From contig JADJBB010000021.1 of the NCBI GenBank assembly GCA_016703965.1, positions 2,046,001-2,110,000 on the forward strand: a stretch of 64,000 bases of DNA, read 5' to 3'. This document shows positions 35,903 through 44,280 of this stretch, in pieces; position 1 is the stretch's first letter, and the number at the start of each line of letters is the position of its first letter. The translations under genes were made by a program, and so were the position numbers. This DNA comes from Acidobacteriota bacterium. Its GTDB lineage: Bacteria; Acidobacteriota; Blastocatellia; Pyrinomonadales; Pyrinomonadaceae. Below the pieces are notes generated by a model that did not search any database, was not told where the DNA came from, and was given only the letters and a program-made list of their open reading frames with translations.

Positions 35903-38131
35903 ATGAAGAGGCTTTGGTTGATACTTGGAGCGGTATTTGTTTTTTCATTCGCAATTTTGGGATGGGTCGGAACGGAGATATTCAGGCAGGCCCCGCCGAT
36001 CCCTAAAGAGGTTGTAACCACTGACGGCTCGCAGTTAATAGCGCCTGAACAGGTTTCGAATGGCCAAAACGTTTGGCAGGCGATGGGCGGAATGCAGGTT
36101 GGGTCGATCTGGGGGCACGGCTCTTACGTCGCTCCTGATTGGACGGCCGATTATTTGCATCGCGAGTCGGTATTTATCCTGAATACGTGGTCGAACGCGG
36201 AATTCGGAGGCAGTTACGACAGCCTCGCTAGCGAAAAGCAGGCTTCGCTGCGTCAGCGGCTGCAGGATCTGATGCGGAAAAATACCTACGACGAAGCGAT
36301 CGGCCGCATCACCGTCGATCCGCTTCGAGCTAAGGCATTCGAGGAGAATCTTAAACATTACTCGGACGTTTTCGCCAACGGAAACAAGGATTACGCAATA
36401 CAGCGAAACGCGCAGTCCGATCCCGCGAAGTTGCGAGATCTGACATCCTTCTTCTTCTGGACCGCGTGGGCATCTGCGGCGAATCGTCCGAACAACACGA
36501 TCTCTTACACCAGTAATTTCCCGTCAGAGCCGCTCGTCGGAAACGTGCCGACGAGTTCTGCGATCGTGTGGACAGGGGTGAGCGTGATCATGCTGATCGC
36601 GGGCATCGGAGCTATGGTCTGGTTCTACGCGGGCTGGCGAAAGGAAGGCGACGCGTCGATGCCGCCGGATTCGGATCCGCTCATTGGTGAGACCTTGACG
36701 CCCTCGCAAAAAGCGACCGTCAAGTACTTTTTCGTCGTCTCGCTCCTTTTTCTCTTGCAGATCGTGATGGGAATAATCACGGCTCACTACGGCGTCGAGG
36801 GCGGTGGATTTTATGGAATTCCGTTGCAGGATTATTTGCCATACGTCGTGACGCGCACGTGGCACACGCAGCTCGGAATATTCTGGATCGCGACCGCATG
36901 GCTTGCAGCCGGACTATTTATCGCACCGTACATTTGCGGCTATGAGCCGAAAAAACAGAAGCTCGGTGTTGATCTTTTGTTCGGAGCTTTGCTCATAGTT
37001 GTTCTCGGTTCGATGGGCGGGCAATGGATGAGCGTCATGCACAAGCTCGGCAATGGCGATCTCTGGTTCTGGTTCGGCCATCAGGGCTACGAATACGTCG
37101 ACCTCGGCCGTGTGTGGCAGGCCGCTCTATTTGTTGGGCTTCTGTTGTGGCTGGTTCTCGTTGGCAGGTCAGCGATCGCGGGACTCAACAAAGCAGGGAA
37201 TAACAAATCACTCGTGTTGCTCTACCTCGGCACGACGGCTGGCATCGCCTTGTTTTACGCACCGGGATTATTCTGGGGAATGAGGTCAAATCTAACCGTC
37301 GTCGAATATTGGCGCTGGTGGGTCGTTCACCTCTGGGTCGAAGGCTTTTTCGAGGTTTTTGCGACGGTCGTGATCGCGTTCTTGTTTGCCCGGCTTAAAG
37401 TTATCAATGCCGAGCACGCCGCGCAGGCATCCCTATTATCCGGAGCAATCTATCTAAGCGGCGGCATCATCGGCACGATGCATCACTTGTATTTCTCCGG
37501 CACGCCGACGATCGCATTGGCATTCGGATCGGTATTCAGTGCACTCGAGATCGTACCGCTGGTATTCGTTGGCTACGAAGCCTTCGACAACATTCGTCAC
37601 TCGAAAAAGAAGCCATGGCTCGCACAGTACAAATGGGTCGTGTATTTCTTTGTTGCAGTGGCGTTTTGGAATCTGGTCGGTGCCGGCATCTTCGGATTTA
37701 TGATCAATCCGCCGATCGCTCTCTATTACATGCAGGGACTGAACACGACCGCAACTCACGCTCATGGAGCACTTTACGGTGTTTACGGAACGCTGGGCCT
37801 GGCACTTCTATTGTTCTGCATGCGTGCAATTGAGCCGGAGCGTAAATGGAATACAAAGCTGCTCAGCTTTGCATTCTGGGCGATCAATATCGGAATGCTG
37901 ATGGAGATATTGCTCAGCCTGCTGCCGATCGGCTTGCTGCAGACTTACCAATCGGTTTCGGTCGGTTATTGGTCGGCACGCAGTCCTGAATTCATGCAGA
38001 CGGCATTACTCCAAAACCTGCGATGGATGAGGCTCTTTGGCGACTCGGTTTTTGCTCTCGGAGCATTGGCTTTTGTTTGGTTTGCATTAAAGTTGATGCT
38101 TACCAAAGGCGAACGAACCGAACTTCCATAG
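35903..38131 (+). CDS. norB: Quinol-dependent nitric oxide reductase (qNOR)
   Basis: 742 residues, a haem-copper oxidase relative that reduces NO to N2O using quinol. It has the N-terminal extension that distinguishes qNOR from cytochrome-c NORs: one helix then a periplasmic domain (SNGQNVWQAMGGMQVGSIWG, YLHRESVFILNTWS, ~40-210). Then ~13 membrane helices with haem/FeB histidines in RTWHTQLGIFWIATAW, VHLWVEGFFEVFATVV, MHHLYFSGTP and TATHAHGALYG. GAGGAGA ribosome site before the ATG. It probably serves NO detoxification, as no nir genes are present. Confidence 0.96.
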   Translation: MKRLWLILGAVFVFSFAILGWVGTEIFRQAPPIPKEVVTTDGSQLIAPEQVSNGQNVWQAMGGMQVGSIWGHGSYVAPDWTADYLHRESVFILNTWSNAEFGGSYDSLASEKQASLRQRLQDLMRKNTYDEAIGRITVDPLRAKAFEENLKHYSDVFANGNKDYAIQRNAQSDPAKLRDLTSFFFWTAWASAANRPNNTISYTSNFPSEPLVGNVPTSSAIVWTGVSVIMLIAGIGAMVWFYAGWRKEGDASMPPDSDPLIGETLTPSQKATVKYFFVVSLLFLLQIVMGIITAHYGVEGGGFYGIPLQDYLPYVVTRTWHTQLGIFWIATAWLAAGLFIAPYICGYEPKKQKLGVDLLFGALLIVVLGSMGGQWMSVMHKLGNGDLWFWFGHQGYEYVDLGRVWQAALFVGLLLWLVLVGRSAIAGLNKAGNNKSLVLLYLGTTAGIALFYAPGLFWGMRSNLTVVEYWRWWVVHLWVEGFFEVFATVVIAFLFARLKVINAEHAAQASLLSGAIYLSGGIIGTMHHLYFSGTPTIALAFGSVFSALEIVPLVFVGYEAFDNIRHSKKKPWLAQYKWVVYFFVAVAFWNLVGAGIFGFMINPPIALYYMQGLNTTATHAHGALYGVYGTLGLALLLFCMRAIEPERKWNTKLLSFAFWAINIGMLMEILLSLLPIGLLQTYQSVSVGYWSARSPEFMQTALLQNLRWMRLFGDSVFALGALAFVWFALKLMLTKGERTELP

Positions 38132-38150
38132 GGTAAAACGTTGAAAATAG

Positions 38151-38180
38151 TGCGGCTCGTCACAAAACGGGCCGCATTTT
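38151..38180 (+). terminator. Terminator-like hairpin after norB
   Basis: TGCGGCTC / GGGCCGCA stem (38151-38158, 38169-38176; one mismatch) with flanking AAAAT and TTTT, 20 bases after the norB stop and before the haemoglobin gene. Confidence 0.7.
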
Positions 38181-38200
38181 CACAATACTATTAATTCGCC

Positions 38201-38662
38201 ATGAAAACAGATATTCAAAACCGCGAGGATATCGATGCCCTGATGAAAATGTTCTATTCGCGGGCGATCAAAGACGATGTCATCGGCTACATTTTTACGG
38301 ACGTTGCCAGACTCGACCTTGACCGCCACCTTCCGATCATCGGAGATTTTTGGGAAACCATCGTTTTTCACACCGGCGATTATCAGCGTCATGGCCGCCA
38401 TCCTTTGCTGGTTCATGGTGAACTTACTGAGAAAACGCCCCTTTTACCCGAACATTTTACACGCTGGCTTGAGATCTTTACCGAAACGGTCGACGGTACA
38501 TTTTCAGGCGAGAGGGCGGATTTTATTAAGGTCAGAGCTAGAGCGATCGCGGACAGGATGCTGCACTACGTGGGCGAGATCAACGAGCGGCTAGCTATCC
38601 CTCGAGATAATCCTGCAGAGGTCGACGCTCTTCGACGACGATCTTGCCATGAGAGATCGTAA
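38201..38662 (+). CDS. Group III truncated haemoglobin
   Basis: 153 residues. Pattern of TrHb3: DIDALMKMFYSRAIKDDVIG, DLDRHLPIIGDFWETIVF (conserved Trp-x-x-x-x-F), and proximal-His region RHGRHPLLVHGE. Family members bind O2/NO and help NO removal. The gene sits just after norB and its last 68 bases overlap the convergent Crp/Fnr gene; the C-terminal ~25 residues past AIPRDNPAE are probably not conserved. Confidence 0.88.
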   Translation: MKTDIQNREDIDALMKMFYSRAIKDDVIGYIFTDVARLDLDRHLPIIGDFWETIVFHTGDYQRHGRHPLLVHGELTEKTPLLPEHFTRWLEIFTETVDGTFSGERADFIKVRARAIADRMLHYVGEINERLAIPRDNPAEVDALRRRSCHERS

Positions 38663-39242
38663 CAACTCCTTTATCAGCAAGTTTGCGGATCGAACGGATC
38701 GTAGTTTCGGTCGTGAGCCCGGCCATTCGGGCGATATCCTGACGGCGATGCGTTATTCGAACCGGGCCGTCACCGCATTCTTTGAGGGCGAGTTTAAGCA
38801 AAATGCTCGCCACGCGATGTTCAGGCGAAGCGGTAGCGAGATTGTGGATAGTCGCCGTTTTTTCCCGCAGCATTCCGCACATCCAATCGATCACCGTAAA
38901 GGAGAATTCGCTCGAGGTCCGCAGCGTATTGAGAAAATCATTGCGGGCGATCAGCAGCAGGCGGGATTCTTCCATAGCGATGGCGGTCGCGGGATATTTA
39001 CCTCCATCAAAGACCGGCGGCACGGCGAACATCTCGCCCTCCTGAAAAACTCCGATGATCACTTCCTTGCCCGGTTCGAGAAAGTGGATCATCTTTACCC
39101 GCCCTGATAAAACAATAGGCAGAAAAGCGGCATCGTCGCCGCCCGCGAAGACTTCTTCGTCCACGCCAAACGTCCTGACCCGCCCGCATTTGTGCAGCAA
39201 GTGCGACAGGTCGGAACTGATCGATGAGAGAAGTGGTTTCAT
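38595..39242 (-). CDS. Crp/Fnr-family transcriptional regulator (probable NO or redox sensor)
   Basis: 215 residues: cNMP-like sensor barrel (~15-125), long dimer helix, C-terminal winged HTH (ITHRRQDIARMAGLTTETTI). The recognition helix TTETTIRSIRKL keeps the Glu and Arg that read TGA..TCA half-sites in FNR. The N-terminal Cys cluster of FNR is absent (single Cys ~19), so an Fe-S O2 sensor is unlikely and a DNR/NnrR-like haem NO sensor is favoured. Convergent with the haemoglobin gene. Confidence 0.9.
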   Translation of the reverse strand: MKPLLSSISSDLSHLLHKCGRVRTFGVDEEVFAGGDDAAFLPIVLSGRVKMIHFLEPGKEVIIGVFQEGEMFAVPPVFDGGKYPATAIAMEESRLLLIARNDFLNTLRTSSEFSFTVIDWMCGMLREKTATIHNLATASPEHRVASILLKLALKECGDGPVRITHRRQDIARMAGLTTETTIRSIRKLADKGVVTISHGKIVVEERRPLQDYLEG

Positions 39243-39248
39243 TGGTCG

Positions 39249-39806
39249 TTATCTTAGACGGCGATGATCCTCGCTCGCGCTTATCGTAGCGGCGAGACGT
39301 GATATCCGCGTTTTTTCCTGTTTCGCGTCCATTATATGATGGATCATTATCTTTTGATACGACGGTGCCTGCGAAGTGAAAAACGCCCAAGCCTTCTTGT
39401 TATTGCGGAACTGCTTTTCAAATTCTGACGAAAGCTCACTCGCTTCTTTTTCATAAGAATAGATCGCCGACCTCTTTTCAGTTCGCTTTTCGAAAGCCGC
39501 GATGCCGGCAGGCTTCATCACCCCGGCATTTGTAAGCTCTTCGACCTTTCGAATATTCACCCCACTCCAAATACTGCCCGCTTTTCGCGGTGTGAATCTG
39601 ATCGAATAGCTTTCGTCATCGATGCGCCTTCGCACGCCGTCGATCCAGCCGAAGCAGAGAGCCTGATCGACCGATTCGGGCCATGTCATGTTTGGTTTTC
39701 CGCTGCCGACCTTGTTAAATCTGACCAGAAGCTCGGTCTCAGTCTCGTGGTTCTTTTCGAGCCACTCACGGAATGGGTTTTGGTTAGGGAAAAATTTTGG
39801 AAGCAT
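39249..39806 (-). CDS. YdeI/OmpD-associated family protein
   Basis: 185 residues from ATG 39806 (the frame extends five codons to a TTG). Family features: FREWLEKNHETETELLVRF, the strongly conserved TWPESVDQALCFGWIDGVRR and RFTPRKAGSIWSGVN, C-terminal helix with AWAFFTSQAPSYQK. Function uncertain; the family is annotated as bacteriocin-protection or YdeI-like. Stands 6 bases from the Crp/Fnr gene, which is upstream-adjacent in opposite reading order only by strand. Confidence 0.88.
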   Translation of the reverse strand: MLPKFFPNQNPFREWLEKNHETETELLVRFNKVGSGKPNMTWPESVDQALCFGWIDGVRRRIDDESYSIRFTPRKAGSIWSGVNIRKVEELTNAGVMKPAGIAAFEKRTEKRSAIYSYEKEASELSSEFEKQFRNNKKAWAFFTSQAPSYQKIMIHHIMDAKQEKTRISRLAATISASEDHRRLR

Positions 39807-39824
39807 TCGTAATGATAGCAAACA

Positions 39825-40529
39825 TTACAAAAGCTTCGACTTGGCTTCCAGTTCGGCGGCCTTTTGTTCGTCGGCTTCGGCGAGTGGGATCTTTTTAAGG
39901 AGGCGGTAGGCGGCGGCGCGATTCTTGTAGGCCTCCGCGAATTTGGCGTCGATCGCGATCGCTGCTGTCAGATCAGCGACGGCTGCGTCGAGATCTTTCA
40001 GCAGCAGCCGTATCTTTCCGCGATTCGCTAAAGCCTTTGCGTGCTGTGGATTAAGCTCGATGACCTTGCTGAAGTCGGCTTCGGCACCCGTGAGGTCGCC
40101 TTTGTCGCGGCGGGCCGTTCCACGATTGTAATACGCCGACGTGCTCGACGATGCGAGGCCGATCGCCCGCGTGTAATCGGTGATGGCGGCGTCGGTATTT
40201 CCTTTCAATTTGTAAACAACGCCGCGATTGAGATACGCACTCGCTAGATCCGGATCGATCCTAAGAGCAGCCGTTAGATCCTTGATCGCTCCGTCGAGGT
40301 CGCCCTTGTTCTTGCGTACGATGGCACGGTTAACGTAAGCGTCGGTGTCGTCGGGAGCGAGTTCCAGAGCCTTAGTATAATCCTCGATCGCCCCGTCCGG
40401 GTCACCATCTTTCTGCCGGTCGACCGCCCGATTAAAATAAGCGTCCGCCGTCATCTGTGCCGAAGCCTGCGTGGCAAAAATTCCCACAGAGAACATCGCG
40501 AAAACGAAAAGAAAAATAGAATATCTCAT
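39825..40529 (-). CDS. Secreted tetratricopeptide-repeat protein
   Basis: 234 residues: signal peptide (YSIFLFVFAMFSVGIFATQASAQ) followed by six TPR units of 34 residues, for example AYFNRAVDRQKDGDPDGAIE and AYLNRGVVYKLKGNTDAAIT. A protein-interaction scaffold in the periplasm or lipid-free secreted; no catalytic domain. 18 bases upstream of the YdeI-like gene. Confidence 0.9.
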   Translation of the reverse strand: MRYSIFLFVFAMFSVGIFATQASAQMTADAYFNRAVDRQKDGDPDGAIEDYTKALELAPDDTDAYVNRAIVRKNKGDLDGAIKDLTAALRIDPDLASAYLNRGVVYKLKGNTDAAITDYTRAIGLASSSTSAYYNRGTARRDKGDLTGAEADFSKVIELNPQHAKALANRGKIRLLLKDLDAAVADLTAAIAIDAKFAEAYKNRAAAYRLLKKIPLAEADEQKAAELEAKSKLL

Positions 40530-40660
40530 TCCTTACCCCTCATATCACGATAAAAAGACCGATTCAGACGCATCTTTCGGATAAATTGGCGTTTAGCCGG
40601 TACGATAAACCGGTGAGGTTGCTCCGCTGGCTGGATCGAGAGATCTTTTTATGATCGTTC

Positions 40661-41302
40661 TCAGTACTTGTGATTCTCTTCCGGGTAGAGTTTTTCGAGG
40701 GGGTCGGGGAGTTGGTCGGATTCCATTTGGCCTTGGTAGGGGCGGAGGAGTTCTTCGTCGCCTTCGGTTAGCCAGAGGTTTTGTTCGTCGAGGTTGGTGA
40801 AGATTACGGGCATGGCTTTTTCGTGGATCGGGCGCATGAAATCGTTCGGTTCGGTGGTGAATACCGTGAACGAATACCGCGTCTGGCCGTTCTCGAAATA
40901 GCGGCTCCAGAGGCCGGCGAGGGCATACGGTGTTCGGCCTTTTACAAAGATCTCGACGGGCGGCAGGCCTTTGCCCTTGATGGGCCATTCATAGAAACTG
41001 TCGACCGGGAACAGGCATCGCTGGCCTTTCTTGAGCAACGCGGGCCAGAGTTTTTTCTCGTGCATCGTCTCGACGCGGGCGTTGAAGGTCGGATATTTTG
41101 CCTCGAATTTGCCCGCACCGTCCCACTGGCACCACCAGCGGGCTTCGAGCGTTTTGATCAGCCCGTCACCGCGGCGGGCGACGATGAACGCCGGCTCGGT
41201 CGGCCGCAGATTTCGCCGCTCGACAAATTCGTCGGGCGTTTCCCAATAAGAAATGTACTTCTCATACCGGCTGACGTGGACCTGTGAAGCTCTTCCGCAC
41301 AT
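40661..41302 (-). CDS. SRAP-domain protein (YedK/HMCES family)
   Basis: 213 residues. The catalytic Cys2 is exposed after Met removal (MCGRASQVH); NARVET with the Asn, Glu in DSFYEWPIKG and His in MRPIHEKAMPVI complete the active site. HMCES/YedK forms a stable thiazolidine DNA-protein crosslink with abasic sites in single-stranded DNA. Monocistronic. Confidence 0.95.
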   Translation of the reverse strand: MCGRASQVHVSRYEKYISYWETPDEFVERRNLRPTEPAFIVARRGDGLIKTLEARWWCQWDGAGKFEAKYPTFNARVETMHEKKLWPALLKKGQRCLFPVDSFYEWPIKGKGLPPVEIFVKGRTPYALAGLWSRYFENGQTRYSFTVFTTEPNDFMRPIHEKAMPVIFTNLDEQNLWLTEGDEELLRPYQGQMESDQLPDPLEKLYPEENHKY

Positions 41303-41521
41303 ATTTCGATTGTATCAGAAGAATTTCCGGGTGTACCGAATGTGAATTCGCGAAAAAGTGCGGTCTTCTAAAGAATCGACTCGGAATTCGCGAAACTTTT
41401 TCGTCGATGTTAGTGTATTATTCATTCACACTTTCAATTTCGGCAGGGTAGCCGGGAAATTTTATCAGGAGAATCTTTAGGGGAAGACGGGAAGGCTGCG
41501 GCTTTGCCGGGCTGTTTGATT
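41303..41521. other. Intergenic region with repeated AATTCGCGAAA motifs
   Basis: No gene seen. Contains GTGAATTCGCGAAAAAGTG (~41341) and GGAATTCGCGAAACTTTTTC (~41391), similar direct repeats, and CATTCACACTTTCAATTT (~41423), sharing a half with the 24-bp palindrome at 21865. Confidence 0.5.
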
Positions 41522-43249
41522 ATGAAGAAATACAGATCGTTACATATCGCGGCAGTGGTTTTATTGCTGCAGTCTTTTGTGATGCCGGCGGCAATGCTGG
41601 CGCAGGATGCTAAACGGGACGAGGTTTACGCCGCGATCCGCAAAGAGGGAATGGAGAATTCGAAAATAATGAACACGATGCATTATTTTACCGATCTCTA
41701 CGGCCCGCGTTTGACCGGTTCGCCAAATCACGTGAACGCCGCGAAATGGGCGGCCCGCGAAATGAAATCGTGGGGCTTTGATTTTGCGGATCTCGAGGCG
41801 TGGGACTTCGGGCATCCGGGTTGGGTCAATGACCGCAACACCGGCGTCATGCTCAAGCCCGTTGCCGACACGCTGACATTCGAAGTGCTCGCGTGGACGC
41901 CTTCGACCAAAGGCCCTGTCACGGCAGAGGCTGTAAGCATGGTCCTTCCGTCATTCCCGGCAGCGGCGAATCCGCGTATCATGCAGAATCCGACCCAAGA
42001 AGAGCTGACGGCTTATTTTGACAAGGTAAAAGGCGACATCGCCGGTAAAATCGTGCTCGTTGGAACACAAACTTTCATCGACCAGTCGACGCCGCAGGCA
42101 CCAAAACGTGTCGACGACGCCGTTCTCAAATGCCGTATGGACCCGACCAAAACTCCGGCTGATTGTGCCGCCCTCGGCGGCGGAGCAGGCGGACCTGGCG
42201 GCGGGCCTCGCGGCGGCGGTCCGGGCGGACCGGGCGGCGGCGGACAGGTCACACCGCGTCCGAATGCTCTGACCGGAGCTCAGATCAGCGACCAGCTCGA
42301 TAAATTCCTGCTCGACAACAAAGTTCTGGTTCGCGTCAATGAATCACAGCTCGATCGCGGCCTCGTTCGTGCATTCAATAACCGCACGTTCGACGTTACC
42401 AAGGTCGTCCCGACGGTCGTCATGCGTACCGAAGATTTCGGCCGCATCTATCGCCTCATCCAGCACAAAACGCCTGTCACGCTCGAATTCGACCTTCGCA
42501 GCCACACCGTGCCCGATGGCGTCACAAGCTACAACGTAGTCGGCGAGATCTGGGGTTCGGACAAAAAGGACGAAGTCATCATGCTCGGCGGCCACCTCGA
42601 TTCGTGGCACTCGGCAACCGGTGCGACCGACAACGCGGTCGGCTGCGCAACGATGATGGAAGCCGCACGCATTCTGAAAGCCATCGGCGTCAAACCTCGC
42701 CGCACGATCCGCGTCGCCTGCTGGGGCGGTGAAGAACAGGGACTGCTCGGCTCGGCCGCGTACGTCAAACGCCACTTCGGCACGTTTGAAAATCCGACGC
42801 CCGAATACGCCAAGTTCGGCGGTTATTTCAACATCGACAGCGGAACCGGTAAGGCTCGGGCACTTAATGTTTTCGGCCCGGCCGAAACAGCGACTGTCCT
42901 GCGCGATGCTCTGGCACCGTTCCCCGATCTCGGCTTCGCCGGCGTCAACACGACCAAGAGCCGTGCGACCGGTGGAACAGACAGCACGTCGTTCAATTTT
43001 GCGGGCTTACCCGGAATCGGTACTCAGCAGGACCCGATCGAGTACTTTGCGGGCACATGGCACACGAATATCGATACCTACGAACGCATAATCGAGGCCG
43101 ATGTGAAAGCATCGTCGATCATCTTCGCAGCGGCTGTTTATACGCTTGCGATGCGTGACGGCCTGCTGCCGAGATTCTCGGCCGCCGAAATGCCGCCGCC
43201 GCCAACCCCGGCTCCGACACCAACGCCCGCGGCATCGCCGAGGCCGTAA
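41522..43249 (+). CDS. Secreted M28-family zinc metallopeptidase
   Basis: 575 residues from ATG 41522 (frame extends six codons upstream to a TTG). Signal peptide HIAAVVLLLQSFVMPAAMLA; PA-like insert domain in the middle; M28 catalytic segment GGHLDSWHSATGATDNAVG (zinc His-Asp and bridging Asp), GGEEQGLLGS (catalytic Glu), late His in YFAGTWHTNIDTYE. A Gly/Pro-only stretch at ~215-240 interrupts the PA-like domain, and the C-terminus is a Pro/Thr/Ala tail. Aminopeptidase or carboxypeptidase specificity unknown. Confidence 0.93.
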   Translation: MKKYRSLHIAAVVLLLQSFVMPAAMLAQDAKRDEVYAAIRKEGMENSKIMNTMHYFTDLYGPRLTGSPNHVNAAKWAAREMKSWGFDFADLEAWDFGHPGWVNDRNTGVMLKPVADTLTFEVLAWTPSTKGPVTAEAVSMVLPSFPAAANPRIMQNPTQEELTAYFDKVKGDIAGKIVLVGTQTFIDQSTPQAPKRVDDAVLKCRMDPTKTPADCAALGGGAGGPGGGPRGGGPGGPGGGGQVTPRPNALTGAQISDQLDKFLLDNKVLVRVNESQLDRGLVRAFNNRTFDVTKVVPTVVMRTEDFGRIYRLIQHKTPVTLEFDLRSHTVPDGVTSYNVVGEIWGSDKKDEVIMLGGHLDSWHSATGATDNAVGCATMMEAARILKAIGVKPRRTIRVACWGGEEQGLLGSAAYVKRHFGTFENPTPEYAKFGGYFNIDSGTGKARALNVFGPAETATVLRDALAPFPDLGFAGVNTTKSRATGGTDSTSFNFAGLPGIGTQQDPIEYFAGTWHTNIDTYERIIEADVKASSIIFAAAVYTLAMRDGLLPRFSAAEMPPPPTPAPTPTPAASPRP

Positions 43250-43260
43250 CCCTTGACCGC

Positions 43261-43306
43261 AAGTGCAGCGTGCCTGGCTGATCCCAGGACAGGCACGCTG
43301 CACTTT
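43261..43306 (+). terminator. Long perfect hairpin after the M28 peptidase gene
   Basis: AAGTGCAGCGTGCCTG (43261-43276) and CAGGCACGCTGCACTT (43290-43305), 16 bp perfect, 13-base loop, few Ts after. Terminator or mRNA 3'-end stabiliser. Confidence 0.75.
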
Positions 43307-43356
43307 GCAAAACAATTAATTCGGCTGTATTTTTGCCGTGTTTTCTAATTGTAAAA

Positions 43357-43713
43357 ATGAAGTACAAGATCGCCACAACAGTTGAACCCGACTTTGTCCG
43401 TGTCACTGCAACCGGCGAATATGCGTTCGAAGACCTGCCCGGATTTATCTCTGAACTCAGAAACATCGCCCTCGCCAACGCTCAAAGCAAACTCCTCATC
43501 GACTGCCGCCAGCTCGACATCGACATGACCGAAGCCGAACGCTTCGCCGGCGGCCAGCGTGTCGCCGAGATCTTTCGCTCAAAGATCAAAGCCGCCCTCG
43601 TCATGCCCCCCGGACAAGTCACCAAACTAGGCGAACTAGCCGCCGTCAACCGAGGCGCCCGATTCCTCGTCACCACCTCAGAATCTGAGGCCCTCAAATG
43701 GCTCGCCGGCTGA
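43357..43713 (+). CDS. SpoIIAA/STAS-like small protein
   Basis: 118 residues from ATG 43357 (MKYKIATTVEPDFVRVTATG). Pattern of the SpoIIAA-like fold: beta strand, LLIDCRQLDIDMTEAERF, FRSKIKAALVMP, RFLVTTSESEALKWL. Similar proteins in environmental bacteria are uncharacterised. Solitary; weak functional inference. Confidence 0.7.
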   Translation: MKYKIATTVEPDFVRVTATGEYAFEDLPGFISELRNIALANAQSKLLIDCRQLDIDMTEAERFAGGQRVAEIFRSKIKAALVMPPGQVTKLGELAAVNRGARFLVTTSESEALKWLAG

Positions 43714-44280
43714 CTCCGCGCCACCAGATATTTTCACTGGATTCCGATCTTATCCCCATCTCGCTGCCCATTGAGAAAGATCCGACGGCGAACGGCAAAT
43801 GAGCTGCTTCAGCAGCGACGCGCCAGGAAATTTGCCGGTTCAGAGGCCAAAAACACCTTTGACCAATCAAGAAAATAACTCTACCAATCTCGCACTTTTC
43901 ATGTACCAATGTGCCCAAAGTACTCTACCAATCCCAATAAACACGGGCACCTCGCGGTGATGGGCGGGAAATTGGCGTTATTTGGAAAATTTCGATTTGT
44001 GACACGAAAAATTTCGCCGGATCCGGCGCCCGAAAAGGCGCCCTTTCGGGCGCTCGTGGCTGACCGATCTTGGATCAGGGAAGCCGGATCTTCTTTTTCC
44101 GGAATTTGTAAAAACCAGCCCCTAATCGCTCTTTACTAGAAACATAAATTGACGGTAAAAAATATTCCTGATCGATGCGATTCGCTATTGCTTTTACGGC
44201 TTGGTTTTGCGTAAATATAGTTAATCCAATAAGTTCAAAAAATCAGAGCCGTTTTCTGCGAAGAGATTTTCCCTTTAAAT
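43714..44280. other. 567-base intergenic region upstream of lon
   Basis: No convincing gene. Holds copy B of the ACCAATC repeat (43831-43890, extended by a further TACTCTACCAATC near 43920) and a GC-rich hairpin set GGCGCC...GGCGCC / GGGCGC near 44025-44055. The A/T-rich final 150 bases should contain the lon promoter; no CIRCE heat-shock element was seen. Confidence 0.5.
43831..43890. repeat. Dispersed repeat, copy B
   Basis: TTTGCCGG, ACCTTTGACCAATC, then AACTCTACCAATC in the same order as copy A at 21724-21778. Confidence 0.55.

Noticed and set aside
43909..44139. 76-codon frame upstream of lon
   Set aside because: Spans the dispersed repeat and hairpins; no family signal.
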